Positions 15,891-25,963 are shown, counted from the stretch's first letter. The stretch: 64,000 bases of DNA from an uncultured Lactobacillaceae bacterium (GCA_945285405.1 CALYQJ010000009.1:16759-80758), one strand, 5' to 3'. Numbers and translations are program-made. The notes: a model not told the origin generated them from the sequence alone.

Positions 15891-16571
15891 GTGCAAAAAT
15901 TTCTCTATTTTTTTCAAAAGTTTTGGGTAATTATTTTAATTGTAGTTGGGTTTGTTATCGGAATGGGTACTTTTTTAATTGTTAGAGTAACAACGTCCAG
16001 TATAAATTCATCAAATACAGATAACTCTTCATTATTTGAAAATAATTCCGAACCTAAAAAATACAAATCTAAGAAAGAATCCGTGAGTAAATCTACAAAT
16101 AAACAATTTGTGGAAATAAAAGGAGCAGTAGTTAAACCAGGTATTTATCCGATTCAAACAAATATGCGTTTAGCTGCAGTATTATCTAAAGCCGGTGGTG
16201 CTACTCCTGATGCTGATTTAAAAAATGTTAATTTAGCTAAAATTATCAAAGACCAGGATTCTTTTTATATTCCTCAAAAAGGTGAAAATCCAGTTGGCGC
16301 AAATGAATCTAGTTCTGTGACAAATAATACTGATGGAAATGAAAATGCCCCATCAAAAAATTCTGAGCAAAAAGAGCAGGTTGATTTAAATACTGCCGAT
16401 GCTACGAAATTACAAACTTTAGATGGTATTGGTCAAAAAAAGGCAGAAAAAATTATTGAATATCGCAAAGAACACGGTAATTTTAAAGAAATTACTGATC
16501 TTAAAAAAATAAGCGGTATTGGCGATAAAATTTTTAATGCTATTAAAGATCGAATTTTGGTAAGTGACTGA
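15891..16571 (+). CDS. comEA: Competence DNA receptor ComEA
   Basis: 226 aa from the GTG at 15891. The ORF-track ATG at 15876 includes the GGAGG RBS itself, so it is rejected. There is one N-terminal transmembrane helix (about 10-35 of the chosen start), a Ser/Asn-rich linker, an SLBB domain (FVEIKGAVVKPGIYPI) and a C-terminal pair of helix-hairpin-helix motifs (VDLNTADATKLQTLDGIG, ISGIGDKIF) that bind double-stranded DNA. It delivers transforming DNA to the ComEC channel. comEB, often located between comEA and comEC in other Firmicutes, is absent; comEC starts on the next base after the stop. Confidence 0.93.
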   Translation: MQKFLYFFQKFWVIILIVVGFVIGMGTFLIVRVTTSSINSSNTDNSSLFENNSEPKKYKSKKESVSKSTNKQFVEIKGAVVKPGIYPIQTNMRLAAVLSKAGGATPDADLKNVNLAKIIKDQDSFYIPQKGENPVGANESSSVTNNTDGNENAPSKNSEQKEQVDLNTADATKLQTLDGIGQKKAEKIIEYRKEHGNFKEITDLKKISGIGDKIFNAIKDRILVSD

Positions 16572-18788
16572 ATGGCGGGTTATTGGTTTTTCCCCACTAT
16601 TTTATTTATGGGAGTATTTTATTTAATTTTTGGTGGTCCTAAACTTTTAATTTGTTTAATCATATTTTGGATTATTCGAATTTATTTTTTAAGAAAACCC
16701 CAAATTTGGTTTTGGAGTTTAATTTTTTTTTTACTTGCAATAATTTGGGGTAGTTATTGTCGTCAAGTAGATCAAAAAATTTTGTTACCGAAAACAAACT
16801 GGGTTGTGATTAATCCTAATAATGTTCAAGTTAAGGGTGATTTAGCTCAAATGAAAGGACAAGCAAATAATATTCCAGTATTGGTTACAGCTAAAATTAA
16901 TTCAGCTAAACAAAAGAATAAACTAATAAAAAATACCCACTGGTTTAAATTAAAGGTAACTTCAAAATTCGAGCGCATTGAATCACCACATAATGAAAGT
17001 GAATTTAATTACCGAGATTATGCCCATCGCCAATTGCACTGTGATTATGCAGCTTTTCTGTCAGATTTTAAGCCACAAATAATCACTGAAAGTTTGATAC
17101 AGAAAATATTTCGAATCAAACGGGAAATTTATGTTTATTTATTAAGTTTTCCGTATTATTCTCAATTATTTTTACAACTTTTGTTAGGTGGACCGGTTCC
17201 TTTAGCGACTAAAGAATCATTGAATCATCTGGGATTATTAACTTTGTTTTCTTTGGGTGGAATGCAACTTTTTTTATGGCTAGGATTTTGGGAACACCTG
17301 GCGGCACGATTGCGTATAGTCAAATCTTTAGTTAACTTTTTTAGTATTTGCACTTTATTAATTTTAATTATATTTAATTTTGAAAAAGTGGGCTTTACTA
17401 GAAGTGCAATCTTTTTAGTTATTCGAGAAATTAGAAAATTAACTGGCTGGCAATTGGCACCTCTTGATCTTTGGTCTGGAACCTTTTTATTTTTTATCTT
17501 GATTAACCCGCAATTTTTATTTGGTTTGGGGGGATGTTTAAGCTTTTTAATTACTTTTTTTATTCAAACTAAAGTTTTAGAAAATCGTTTTATAACTAAT
17601 TTAAAAATTAATTTAGTGATTTGCCCATTGGTCTTAAAGCAAATGTTTGTTTGGCAAACTTTAGGTTTAATTACTTCTTGGTTATTTTTTCCTATTGTAG
17701 CATCGCTTTTCCCTTTACTTGGTATCAATTTACTTTTCCATTTACCATTAATTGATCAATTGGTTAATCAGATTTTTAAATTTTTGTTTATTCTAATTGA
17801 TGGCTTATCAAATTTAAATTTCGGTGAAATAATTTTTGGTAAACTTACTATCCCTGAAGTTATTATTTTGATTATTTGTGGAGTAATTGGACTAACGAAG
17901 AAGGGGTTTAAACACCCGGGACTGATATTGGCAGTAGCATTTGGTAGTTTGGTTTACATCGGAAATCATTATCCAATAACAGGAAGGGTGATCATGTTTG
18001 ATATTGGACAAGGTGATTCCTTATTAATTGAAACTCCTTTACATCGACAAATTATTTTAATTGATACTGGAGGTAAATTAGCGTTTAAACAAGCTAATTG
18101 GCAAAAAGCAGAACGTCGTTCAAAAGCGGAAACAGTAGTTTTAAATTATCTACATAGCCGTGGAATTGATCACTTGGATGCAGTTATTACAACTCACCAA
18201 GATGCTGATCATATTGGTGATTTACCAAGATTAATTTCAAAAATTAAGATTAAAAAACTAGTATATGGACAAGGAATTTTAGAAAATCCTAGCTATTGGA
18301 AAAAAGTTGCGCCATTAATTAAAAAATCTCAATTTATTGAAGTTAAAGGGGGAGATATTTTAGATATTAATGGTTTAAAGTTAAATATTTTTAACCCAAT
18401 GACTTCTGGTAAAGGTGAAAATACTGATTCAATAACTTTCTTGACTCAATTAGGTGGTTTAAAATTTTTGTTTACCGGTGATTTAGATCAAGCAGGTGAA
18501 AGAAGAATCCTTTCGCGTTATTCTTTGCAGGCTGATATTTTAAAAGTGGGACATCACGGGAGCAAAACGTCAACTAGTATTGACTTTTTAAAAACAGTTA
18601 AACCTAAATTAGCTTGGATTTCTGCAGGACGCAATAATCGCTATAATCATCCAAGTTCTGAAACTTTAATGCGATTACGTCAACAAAAAATTCCTTGGCT
18701 CATAACAAAAGACCAAGGAATGGTTTATTATCAATATAGTTTATTAAAAAAGGAAATTAAATGGTTTCAAAAAAATGGATTTAAGTAA
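16572..18788 (+). CDS. comEC: DNA internalisation channel ComEC/Rec2
   Basis: 738 aa. Hydrophobic N-terminal helices flank an OB-like region, the competence domain spans about 200-450 (multiple helices, LTLFSLGGMQLFLWLG), and a C-terminal metallo-beta-lactamase-like domain starts at MFDIGQGDSLLIETP. That domain keeps the HxxxDH-like THQDADHIGD and GHHGSKTS motifs. ComEC conducts single-stranded DNA across the membrane. The gene is full length without interruption, so with ComEA the late uptake step looks intact. It overlaps holA by 14 bp. Confidence 0.94.
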   Translation: MAGYWFFPTILFMGVFYLIFGGPKLLICLIIFWIIRIYFLRKPQIWFWSLIFFLLAIIWGSYCRQVDQKILLPKTNWVVINPNNVQVKGDLAQMKGQANNIPVLVTAKINSAKQKNKLIKNTHWFKLKVTSKFERIESPHNESEFNYRDYAHRQLHCDYAAFLSDFKPQIITESLIQKIFRIKREIYVYLLSFPYYSQLFLQLLLGGPVPLATKESLNHLGLLTLFSLGGMQLFLWLGFWEHLAARLRIVKSLVNFFSICTLLILIIFNFEKVGFTRSAIFLVIREIRKLTGWQLAPLDLWSGTFLFFILINPQFLFGLGGCLSFLITFFIQTKVLENRFITNLKINLVICPLVLKQMFVWQTLGLITSWLFFPIVASLFPLLGINLLFHLPLIDQLVNQIFKFLFILIDGLSNLNFGEIIFGKLTIPEVIILIICGVIGLTKKGFKHPGLILAVAFGSLVYIGNHYPITGRVIMFDIGQGDSLLIETPLHRQIILIDTGGKLAFKQANWQKAERRSKAETVVLNYLHSRGIDHLDAVITTHQDADHIGDLPRLISKIKIKKLVYGQGILENPSYWKKVAPLIKKSQFIEVKGGDILDINGLKLNIFNPMTSGKGENTDSITFLTQLGGLKFLFTGDLDQAGERRILSRYSLQADILKVGHHGSKTSTSIDFLKTVKPKLAWISAGRNNRYNHPSSETLMRLRQQKIPWLITKDQGMVYYQYSLLKKEIKWFQKNGFK

Positions 18789-19788
18789 TTATTTAAAAGA
18801 AATAAAAAAAACTCCTGGTGTGATCTATATAGTAAGCGGAGATGAAACTATTCTTTTTCAAGATCTAAGAATTAATACCAAAAAAATTGCAGATCTTCAA
18901 CATGCTGAAGTTGTGAGTTTTGATTTAAACGAAGATCCTGTTGATAATTTTTTGGTAGCGTTAGATAACTCTAGTCTTTTTTCTACCCAACGTTATCTTT
19001 TTGTGGAACATTTTTTTGATTCGCTTAACAAGCAATTTTCAAAAAAGCAACTTGCATTTTTATATCATCGGCTTAGTGGAACGTTACCAGGTGTTACTTT
19101 AATTTTTATTGAAGGCAACGAAAGAATTGATCGTCGACTAAAAGTGAATAAATTAATAACTACTTTAGGTGAAAAGGTAGAGTTATCTAAATTAAAACCC
19201 GGAGAAGTAAGTGCAAATTTAAAGCACTATCTTAAAAAAAGATATAATAAGCCGTTTACTTCTGAAGTAATAAATGAAATTTTAAATCGGACAAATTATG
19301 ACTATACAGCTTTAAGAGGTGAACTTCCTAAATTAACCTTATTTCTAGATCAGCATCATTCTCCTTTAACTCTTACAGAAGTTAAGCAATTAATTACCCC
19401 AAATATTGATCATAATATTTTTGACTTAATTGGGAATTTAAGTGACAAAAAATTTAATGAAGTTATGAAACAATATAAAGATTTATTAAGCTATTTTGGG
19501 CAACCTTATGGCTTGAATGGAGCTTTAATTAATAATTTTCAATTATTATTGCAAGTAAAAATTTTACAACAATCAGGTTATGATAACTATCAAATGCAAA
19601 AAAAATTAGTTGGGGTTCATCCCTATCGAATTAAATTAGCTCGACAAAAAAATCAACAATTTTCACTAAATCAATTAATTAAAGTTAATCGTATTTTATT
19701 AGAAATGGATCAAAAGATTAAAACTAGTTCGATTAATTATGATCAACTTTTTGTTGATTTAATTTTAGAACTTAAAAAAGATTCATAA
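18775..19788 (+). CDS. holA: DNA polymerase III delta subunit
   Basis: A 337-aa clamp-loader delta subunit with the HolA pattern: an N-terminal AAA+-like domain opening with IYIVSGDETILFQDL, without a functional Walker A, then the LKPGEVSANLKHYLKK linker and the C-terminal collar helices. Delta opens the beta clamp. It overlaps the end of comEC, an arrangement shared with other Firmicutes, and may form a single transcript with comEA-comEC. The stop is followed by only 3 bp before the convergent HAD gene, with no clear terminator. Confidence 0.92.
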   Translation: MDLSNYLKEIKKTPGVIYIVSGDETILFQDLRINTKKIADLQHAEVVSFDLNEDPVDNFLVALDNSSLFSTQRYLFVEHFFDSLNKQFSKKQLAFLYHRLSGTLPGVTLIFIEGNERIDRRLKVNKLITTLGEKVELSKLKPGEVSANLKHYLKKRYNKPFTSEVINEILNRTNYDYTALRGELPKLTLFLDQHHSPLTLTEVKQLITPNIDHNIFDLIGNLSDKKFNEVMKQYKDLLSYFGQPYGLNGALINNFQLLLQVKILQQSGYDNYQMQKKLVGVHPYRIKLARQKNQQFSLNQLIKVNRILLEMDQKIKTSSINYDQLFVDLILELKKDS

Positions 19789-19791
19789 TTC

Positions 19792-20595
19792 TTAAATTTT
19801 AAAATATTTTTTTAAAAAATTAGCAACTCCATCTTCCTCGTTAGTTAAGGTTATTTGATTAGCAATTTTCTTTAATTCAGGTATCGCGTTACCCATAGCT
19901 ACTCCTATCCCTGAAAATTCGATCATTTCTTGATCGTTAGCTTCATCGCCAAAAGCTATTAATTCGCTATTTTTAATCTTAAAATAATTAAGAAGTGCTT
20001 TTAATCCATTAGCTTTGTTAACTGAGAGCGGTAAAACTTCCAAAAATGTTGAACGTGAACGGGTTACATGAAAACAGTTAGTCTTTTTAATTTGTTTACC
20101 TAATTCCGCAATTTTAACCGGAGAGTCAATAATTACGGCTTTATAGATCGGCGTTTTTGGGGGAATTTGATCAAACTTTGTATTAATGAATGAAAGATAT
20201 TTACCCATCTGTTCTTCATAAGGGGATACATTTGGATTTTGTAGCATTGCATAAACTTTATGTTCACTAACTAAATAAAAAATAAAATTTTCTTTTTTAG
20301 CTAAATCAAAGATAGGTCTAAAATCATCAGGTAATAGGGTGGTTGTCGCAATTTTTTGTTTACTTGCTGTGAGTGTTACTAAACCACCATTGAAACAAAT
20401 ACAAGCATCTTGAGGCTGCAATAAACCAAGTTCTTCTAAATAAGGATATATTCCATCAATTGGACGTCCAGAACAAAGAATAATTTTAATGCCTTGTTGG
20501 TGTAATTTTTTTAAAATCTTTTGATTTTCGAAACTAATCTTTTTGGCATTGTTTAAAAGGGTATTATCCATATCTAAGGCAATTGCTTTAATCAT
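19792..20595 (-). CDS. Cof-type HAD-IIB family phosphatase
   Basis: 267 aa. HAD motif I is LDMDNTLLN near the N-terminus, motif II ILCSGRP (about 38-44), a C2-type cap domain lies between, and motifs III/IV are at KANGLKALL and FGDEANDQEMI (about 218-228). Such Cof/YidA-like enzymes dephosphorylate sugar phosphates, FMN or related metabolites; the substrate is not predictable. The minus-strand gene lies downstream of rpsT, separated by the rpsT terminator. AAAGGAAAA before the ATG is the RBS. Confidence 0.92.
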   Translation of the reverse strand: MIKAIALDMDNTLLNNAKKISFENQKILKKLHQQGIKIILCSGRPIDGIYPYLEELGLLQPQDACICFNGGLVTLTASKQKIATTTLLPDDFRPIFDLAKKENFIFYLVSEHKVYAMLQNPNVSPYEEQMGKYLSFINTKFDQIPPKTPIYKAVIIDSPVKIAELGKQIKKTNCFHVTRSRSTFLEVLPLSVNKANGLKALLNYFKIKNSELIAFGDEANDQEMIEFSGIGVAMGNAIPELKKIANQITLTNEEDGVANFLKKYFKI

Positions 20596-20612
20596 TTTTT
20601 CCTTTCAAATCA

Positions 20613-20646
20613 AAAAAATCCCATTAAACTAACTTAAGGGGATTTT
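20613..20646 (-). terminator. Terminator of rpsT
   Basis: AATCCCC and GGGATT arms with a 15-nt AT-rich loop, flanked by T-runs in both directions. It lies between rpsT and the HAD gene, so it most likely ends the minus-strand rpsT transcript. Confidence 0.7.
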
Positions 20647-20684
20647 TTGACAGTAAATACTTTAAATAAAAGTTATCCAAATTA

Positions 20685-20945
20685 TTATAAATTATTTTTA
20701 CGCAAAGTAAGTTTAGAAAGATCGCGAGAAGCTTTATTAGGATGAATCAACTTTTTATGTTTTGCTGAATCAATCATTTTGGCTGCATTCTTATAAAGAA
20801 CTTCTGCTTGATCTTTATCGCCATTGTGCGCAGCAGTATTAAATTTTTTAATTGCTGTACGCATTGCTGAACGTTGCGAAGCATTAGCTAAACGCCGCTT
20901 ATTTTGTGTTTTAACCCGCTTAATAGCTGATTTAATTTGGGGCAT
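20685..20945 (-). CDS. rpsT: 30S ribosomal protein S20
   Basis: 86 aa from the ATG at 20945, which begins [18 protein letters not shown], the classical S20 N-terminus. The track start at 20996 adds 17 residues that overlap the promoter -10. AGGAGTG lies just upstream of the chosen start. S20 is a basic helical protein binding the 5' and 3' minor domains of 16S rRNA. It is transcribed alone and divergently from rpsO. Confidence 0.97.
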   Translation of the reverse strand: MPQIKSAIKRVKTQNKRRLANASQRSAMRTAIKKFNTAAHNGDKDQAEVLYKNAAKMIDSAKHKKLIHPNKASRDLSKLTLRKNNL

Positions 20946-20994
20946 TAATGATCCACTCCTTTCTTGATCGGATATAATGAAATCAATCTTAAAC

Positions 20995-21003
20995 ATTATA
21001 GCA
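20995..21003 (-). promoter_or_regulatory. Extended -10 promoter of rpsT
   Basis: Minus-strand TGCTATAAT provides an extended -10 with a consensus TATAAT about 50 bp upstream of the S20 start. No good -35 is found at the usual spacing. Confidence 0.55.
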
Positions 21004-21029
21004 ATTAAAGCCAGTTTTGACTAGCAATT

Positions 21030-21058
21030 TTGAATTTTATTAAAGAACATGGTAATAT
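21030..21058 (+). promoter_or_regulatory. Promoter of rpsO
   Basis: TTGAAT and TAATAT with 17-bp spacing precede rpsO, giving a leader of roughly 70 nt. S15 controls its own mRNA in several bacteria, but I could not identify the regulatory fold here. Confidence 0.5.
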
Positions 21059-21135
21059 TACTATACCTATTGCTATGTTTAAGGATTGCCCCCCTTTTAC
21101 TTTGCTTTAGGAATAAATGATAAGGAATATAAATA

Positions 21136-21405
21136 ATGGCAATTTCAAAAGAACGTAAAAACGAAATCATAAAAAAATATGCTCGTAGTGATGGAGATAC
21201 TGGCTCAGTTGAGGTTCAAGTTGCACTTTTAACCGAAGAAATTAATGTTTTAAATGAACATTTAACAAAGCATAAAAAAGATCACCATTCTTATGTAGGC
21301 CAGATGAAGAAAATTGGACATCGGCGGAATTTACTTAGATACTTACGTGAAAGCGATCTTGATCGTTACCGTAAATTAATCAGTTCGTTAGGACTAAGAA
21401 GATAA
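21136..21405 (+). CDS. rpsO: 30S ribosomal protein S15
   Basis: 89 aa, exact S15 length. The [15 protein letters not shown] and [22 protein letters not shown] stretches are family signatures. S15 is a primary binder of the 16S central domain. The start has TAAGGAATA upstream. A terminator follows directly, then the RNase J2 gene, a neighbour order common in lactobacilli. Confidence 0.98.
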   Translation: MAISKERKNEIIKKYARSDGDTGSVEVQVALLTEEINVLNEHLTKHKKDHHSYVGQMKKIGHRRNLLRYLRESDLDRYRKLISSLGLRR

Positions 21406-21414
21406 TAATCAACT

Positions 21415-21439
21415 ACCTGCCGAAAAGAGCAGGTTTTTT
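21415..21439 (+). terminator. Terminator of rpsO
   Basis: ACCTGC/GCAGGT stem with loop CGAAAAGA and a run of Ts, 10 bp after the rpsO stop. Confidence 0.8.
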
Positions 21440-21472
21440 AGATTTATCCCAATTGAAAGAGGTGAGAATTAT

Positions 21473-23149
21473 TTGGGAAAGGTAAAAATAGCCATCCTCG
21501 GAGGAGTGCGAGAGAATGGTAAAAATATTTATGCAGTGGATGTTGATGGTGAAATTTTTGTTCTCGACTTTGGATTAAAATATCCAGAAAATGAGATGTT
21601 AGGAATTGATGTAGTAATTCCTGATTTTACCTATTTAGAAGAAAATGTTGAACGAATTGCTGGTGTATTTTTAACTCATGGTCATGCTGACGCCATTGGA
21701 GCTTTACCATACTTTTTACACAAAGGTTATAATGTTCCAATTTTTGGTTCTAAGCTTTCAATTGCTTTAGTAAAAAATAATATTTTGGATAAAAAAAAGA
21801 GTCAATATGATTTTCATGTAATTAATGAAAATTCAGTTATTGATTTTGAAAAAGCCTCAGTTTCATTCTTTAAAACTACCCACACAATTCCTGATAGTTT
21901 GGGAATTGTTTTACACACTTCTGAAGGAAAAATTGTTTATACTGGTGATTTTAAGTTTGATTTTTCTCAAACAGGAGCTTATGAAACTGATCTTTATGCT
22001 TTAGCTCAAATTGGTCGTAAAGATGTAATTGCTTTAATGAGTGATTCCTCAAATGCTGAATCACAGGTTTCTTACAATAATGATCAAGAAGTACGTGATT
22101 ATATTAATAATACTTTTAAATATCATCAAGGAAGAATAATTGCTTCATCAGTAGCTTCAAATTTAGTAAGAATTCAACAAATTATTGATGCTGCTCAATA
22201 TAGTAAGCGCAAATTGGCCATTTCTGGTCGTGATTTAGAAAAAATAGTAAGAACAGCACTGAAATTAAAATATTTACATCTGCCAGAAGGGCTTTTGATT
22301 CCTTTAAAAGATTTGAAAAAGTACTCCGAAGATCAAATAGTTATTTTAGAAACTGGAAAATTAGGGGAACCGATGAAATCCCTCCAAAGGATGGCTACTG
22401 GTCGCTTTAAAAATGTTCGCTTTAAGCAAGGCGATTTAGTCTTTATTTCGACTTCTCCTTCGGCTGCAATGGAAACAGCGATGGCTAAAACTAAAGATCT
22501 GATTTATCGTGCTGGTGCTGATGTTAAAACCTTAAGCGATGATTTAAATGCTACAGGACACGCCAGTCGTCAAGATTTACAGATGTTAATTAAGTTAATG
22601 CATCCAAAATATTTAATCCCAATTCAAGGTGAATATAGATCTTTACATGCACATAAAGCTATTGCTGAAGATGCAGGAATGCCTGGAAAAAATATATTTC
22701 TGCCAGCAATTGGTGATGTTTTAGAAATTGAAAAAGGTGAATTACATCAAGCTAAAGCTGTCCCTGCTGGAGATGTAATGATTGATGGAATTGGTGTTGG
22801 TGATATTGGGAGTATTGTTTTACGAGATCGTCGAATGCTCTCTGAAGATGGAGTTTTTGTTTCTACAGTCACAATTGATCGTCGTAACAAGAAGATTATT
22901 TCTACACCAAAAGTCGTTGCTAAAGGCTTTATATATAATAAAACTAATCGTCAATTACTTAATCAAAGTAAAGAAGTTATAAAGAAAACTGTTTTAAACT
23001 ATTTACAACATGATGATTTTGATTGGTCTGAAATTAAACAAGATGTACGAGAAAAATTAAATAAATTTTTATTTGAACAAACTAAACGTCATCCAGTGAT
23101 TCTTCCAGTAATTATGGAAGTAAATCAAAATAAATCAAATCGGCAGTAA
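21473..23149 (+). CDS. rnjB: Ribonuclease J2
   Basis: 558 aa, a metallo-beta-lactamase/beta-CASP ribonuclease, TTG start with GAGGTGAG upstream. The N-terminal GGVRENGKN and PENEMLGIDVVIPDFTYL match J2 more closely than J1. The metal motif reads HGHADA (69-74), where J1 has HGHEDH, and the late PIQGEYR has Gln where J1 has the metal-proximal His. This is the J2 pattern: J2 has weak catalysis and works with J1 and RNase Y in mRNA decay. J1 is not in the window. Position after rpsO supports the call. Confidence 0.9.
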   Translation: MGKVKIAILGGVRENGKNIYAVDVDGEIFVLDFGLKYPENEMLGIDVVIPDFTYLEENVERIAGVFLTHGHADAIGALPYFLHKGYNVPIFGSKLSIALVKNNILDKKKSQYDFHVINENSVIDFEKASVSFFKTTHTIPDSLGIVLHTSEGKIVYTGDFKFDFSQTGAYETDLYALAQIGRKDVIALMSDSSNAESQVSYNNDQEVRDYINNTFKYHQGRIIASSVASNLVRIQQIIDAAQYSKRKLAISGRDLEKIVRTALKLKYLHLPEGLLIPLKDLKKYSEDQIVILETGKLGEPMKSLQRMATGRFKNVRFKQGDLVFISTSPSAAMETAMAKTKDLIYRAGADVKTLSDDLNATGHASRQDLQMLIKLMHPKYLIPIQGEYRSLHAHKAIAEDAGMPGKNIFLPAIGDVLEIEKGELHQAKAVPAGDVMIDGIGVGDIGSIVLRDRRMLSEDGVFVSTVTIDRRNKKIISTPKVVAKGFIYNKTNRQLLNQSKEVIKKTVLNYLQHDDFDWSEIKQDVREKLNKFLFEQTKRHPVILPVIMEVNQNKSNRQ

Positions 23150-23166
23150 AAGAAGTAAATTTTTAA

Positions 23167-23195
23167 TATTTACAAAGCTTTATTTTACCGGTATA
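23167..23195 (+). promoter_or_regulatory. Promoter of tuf
   Basis: TTTACA, 17 bp, then a consensus TATAAT at about 23190. The tuf leader is about 90 nt and ends in TTAGGAGGTCC, a near-perfect RBS. Confidence 0.7.
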
Positions 23196-23284
23196 ATACA
23201 TAATCGGAACGCTTCCAAGCAATTTATGCTAAATAACGGTAATTAAATTAAATAAATTAGATATTTTAGGAGGTCCATTTTTAA

Positions 23285-24475
23285 ATGGCTGAAAAAGAGC
23301 ACTACGAAAGAACCAAGCCGCATGTTAACATCGGTACAATTGGTCACGTCGATCATGGTAAAACAACTTTAACAGCTGCTATTACTCACGTATTAGCAAA
23401 GAAAGGTTTAGCACAGCCTCTTGACTATGCTGGTATTGATGCCGCTCCTGAAGAGAAGGAACGTGGAATCACAATTAATACCGCTCATATTGAATATGAA
23501 ACAGATAAGCGGCATTATGCACATATGGATGCTCCTGGTCATGCTGACTACATTAAGAACATGATTACTGGTGCCGCTCAGATGGATGGTGCAATTTTAG
23601 TTGTAGCTGCTACTGATGGTCCAATGCCTCAGACTCGTGAACATATCTTGCTTGCTCGTCAGGTAGGAGTTAAATATATTATAGTTTTCATTAACAAGAC
23701 TGATTTGGTTGATGATCCTGAATTGATTGATCTTGTTGAAATGGAAGTTCGGGAATTATTAAGTGAATATGGTTTCCCTGGAGATGATGTTCCTGTAATC
23801 AAGGGTTCTGCTTTAAAAGCTCTTGAAGGTGACCCTGAACAAGAAAAAGTTATTGAAAAATTAATGGATACTGTGGATGAATATATTCCAACCCCAGTTC
23901 GTGATACTGAAAAACCATTCTTGATGCCAGTTGAAGATGTTTTCACAATTACTGGTCGTGGTACTGTAGCATCTGGTCGTGTTGATCGTGGTACTGTCAA
24001 GATTGGTGATGAAGTTGAAATTGTAGGTTTGAAACCAGAAATTTTAAAATCAACAGTTACTGGTGTTGAAATGTTCCACAAGACTCTTGATCTTGGTGAA
24101 GCAGGTGATAATGTCGGAATTCTTTTACGGGGAATCAATCATGATCAAGTTGAACGTGGTCAAGTTTTAGCAAAACCGGGTTCAATTCAAACTCATAAGA
24201 AATTCCGTGGTCAAGTTTATATCTTGTCTAAAGATGAAGGTGGTCGTCATACGCCATTCTTCTCCAACTATCGCCCACAGTTCTATTTCCATACAACTGA
24301 TGTTACTGGTACAATTGAACTACCAGAAGGAGTTGAAATGGTAATGCCTGGTGATAATGTATCATTTGATGTTGAATTAATTTCACCAGTTGCAATTGAA
24401 AAGGGAACTAAATTTACTGTTCGTGAAGGTGGTAAAACCGTTGGAGCTGGACAGGTAACGGAAATTCTTGATTAA
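23285..24475 (+). CDS. tuf: Elongation factor Tu
   Basis: 396 aa. GHVDHGKTT (G1), the GITINT switch region, DAPGHADY (G3), NKTD (G4) and SALK (G5) are all intact, followed by beta-barrel domains 2 and 3. It delivers aminoacyl-tRNA to the ribosome. Codon choice is biased toward highly expressed codons (many GGT, CGT and GTT) compared with neighbours, as expected. It is monocistronic, with its own promoter and terminator. The 159-aa antisense ORF inside it is a codon-bias shadow. Confidence 0.99.
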   Translation: MAEKEHYERTKPHVNIGTIGHVDHGKTTLTAAITHVLAKKGLAQPLDYAGIDAAPEEKERGITINTAHIEYETDKRHYAHMDAPGHADYIKNMITGAAQMDGAILVVAATDGPMPQTREHILLARQVGVKYIIVFINKTDLVDDPELIDLVEMEVRELLSEYGFPGDDVPVIKGSALKALEGDPEQEKVIEKLMDTVDEYIPTPVRDTEKPFLMPVEDVFTITGRGTVASGRVDRGTVKIGDEVEIVGLKPEILKSTVTGVEMFHKTLDLGEAGDNVGILLRGINHDQVERGQVLAKPGSIQTHKKFRGQVYILSKDEGGRHTPFFSNYRPQFYFHTTDVTGTIELPEGVEMVMPGDNVSFDVELISPVAIEKGTKFTVREGGKTVGAGQVTEILD

Positions 24476-24501
24476 TTTAACTTAAGAATCAATTGAAATT
24501 A

Positions 24502-24533
24502 GAGGGCTCTTTTAGCGGGCTCTCTTTTTTATT
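24502..24533 (+). terminator. Terminator of tuf
   Basis: GAGGGCTC pairs with GGGCTCTC (two G-U pairs) and is followed by TTTTTT, about 27 bp after the tuf stop. Confidence 0.8.
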
Positions 24534-24625
24534 TAGTTTAGCTAATTTCTTATGAAGATTAGATTTACTTTAAGACTCTGCTATAATAGAATGCAATGTG
24601 ACGACTTAAATCATGGAGGAAATTT

Positions 24626-25963
24626 ATGAAACCAGAATGGGAAAAAACAGGAACCAATGAAGGAACTTTAAAATTTGAAATTACCACAGATGTGGTTGCA
24701 AAAGGTGTCGATCATGCTTTTAACAAGATAAAAAATCGGATCCAATTACCTGGATTTCGAAAGGGTAAAGTAAATCGTACAGTTTATCGACAATTTTATG
24801 GTGATTCATCACTTTATCAAGAAGCTTTAGAAGATATCTTTCCTTCATCATATGAAGCTGCATATAAAGAAGTAGGGATTGAACCTGTTAGCCGACCTGA
24901 GGTTACAATTGATGAAATGACTGAAGGTAAACCTTGGGTATTAGAAGTTAAAGTTACGGTTAAACCCGAAGTTAAATTGGGTAAATATAAAGGTGTTGAA
25001 GTTGAAAAAGTTGATCGTACAGTAACTGATGAGGATGTTGATAAAGACATTCAAAACCGTCGAGAAAAAGAAGCAGAATTAGTTATTAAAGATGGTGCTG
25101 CTGAAAAAGGCGACACTGTAGTAATTGATTATGTTGGAACTATTGATGGTAAAGAGTTTGATGGTGGTTCAGCAAAGAATTATTCATTGTCTTTAGGTTC
25201 TAATAGTTTTATTCCTGGATTTGAAGATCAGTTAGTAGGTCATAAGGCTGATGATAAAGTTGATGTTAAAGTCACTTTCCCTAAAGATTATCAAGCTAAA
25301 GATTTAGCTGGAAAAGAAGCTCATTTTGCAGTTACAGTACATGAAATTAAATCTAAAGAATTACCAAAATTGGATGACGATTTTGCTAAAGATTTAGATT
25401 TAGATGTAAAAACTGTTGATGAATTAAAGGCTAAAGTTCGTGAAAATCTTCAAAACGAAAAAAATGATAATGCTGAACGAGAAATGCAAGAAGCAGCAAT
25501 TCACAAAGTTTTAGATAATGCAGAAATTAAAGATATTCCGCAAGTGATGATTGATGACGAGGTTAACCAACAAATTCAACGTTTTAATTCGGCATTGCAA
25601 ACTCGTGGATTAACTATGCAAATGTATCAGCAAATTACTGGTACTAGCAATGACGATTTACGAAAACAATATGAAGAAGAAGCCCAAGATAATGTTAAGA
25701 CTAACTTAGTTTTAGAAGCTGTGGTTAAAGCTGAAAAAATTAAGCCAACAAAAGAAGATATTGATGAAGAAATTAAAAATTTAGCAAAAGAATATCAAAT
25801 GGATGAAAAGCGAGTTCGGCAGACCTTATCTGATGATATGTTGATTCATGATATAGGAGTTAAACAAGCTATTGATTTAATTGTAGATTCTGCGAAGGAA
25901 GTTCCAAGTAAAGGAAAAGCTAAAGAAACCACTGAAAAAAAGTCAGAGGGTGACCAAAAATAG
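24626..25963 (+). CDS. tig: Trigger factor, ribosome-bound chaperone and peptidyl-prolyl isomerase
   Basis: 445 aa. The ribosome-binding signature LPGFRKGKVNRTVYRQFYG (about 40-58) is intact, the FKBP-type PPIase domain (about 150-245) contains GDTVVIDYVGTIDGKEFDGG, and a helical C-terminal chaperone domain and charged tail follow. It folds nascent chains at the exit tunnel. A TATAAT -10 lies at about 24590 and ATGGAGG precedes the ATG. clpX follows after 42 bp, the standard tig-clpX order in lactobacilli. Confidence 0.98.
   Translation: MKPEWEKTGTNEGTLKFEITTDVVAKGVDHAFNKIKNRIQLPGFRKGKVNRTVYRQFYGDSSLYQEALEDIFPSSYEAAYKEVGIEPVSRPEVTIDEMTEGKPWVLEVKVTVKPEVKLGKYKGVEVEKVDRTVTDEDVDKDIQNRREKEAELVIKDGAAEKGDTVVIDYVGTIDGKEFDGGSAKNYSLSLGSNSFIPGFEDQLVGHKADDKVDVKVTFPKDYQAKDLAGKEAHFAVTVHEIKSKELPKLDDDFAKDLDLDVKTVDELKAKVRENLQNEKNDNAEREMQEAAIHKVLDNAEIKDIPQVMIDDEVNQQIQRFNSALQTRGLTMQMYQQITGTSNDDLRKQYEEEAQDNVKTNLVLEAVVKAEKIKPTKEDIDEEIKNLAKEYQMDEKRVRQTLSDDMLIHDIGVKQAIDLIVDSAKEVPSKGKAKETTEKKSEGDQK

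Noticed and set aside
23659-24138. 159-aa minus-strand ORF inside tuf
   Set aside because: It mirrors the codon bias of tuf (Ser/Thr/Pro/Val-rich, low complexity), has no RBS and lies wholly within an essential gene.
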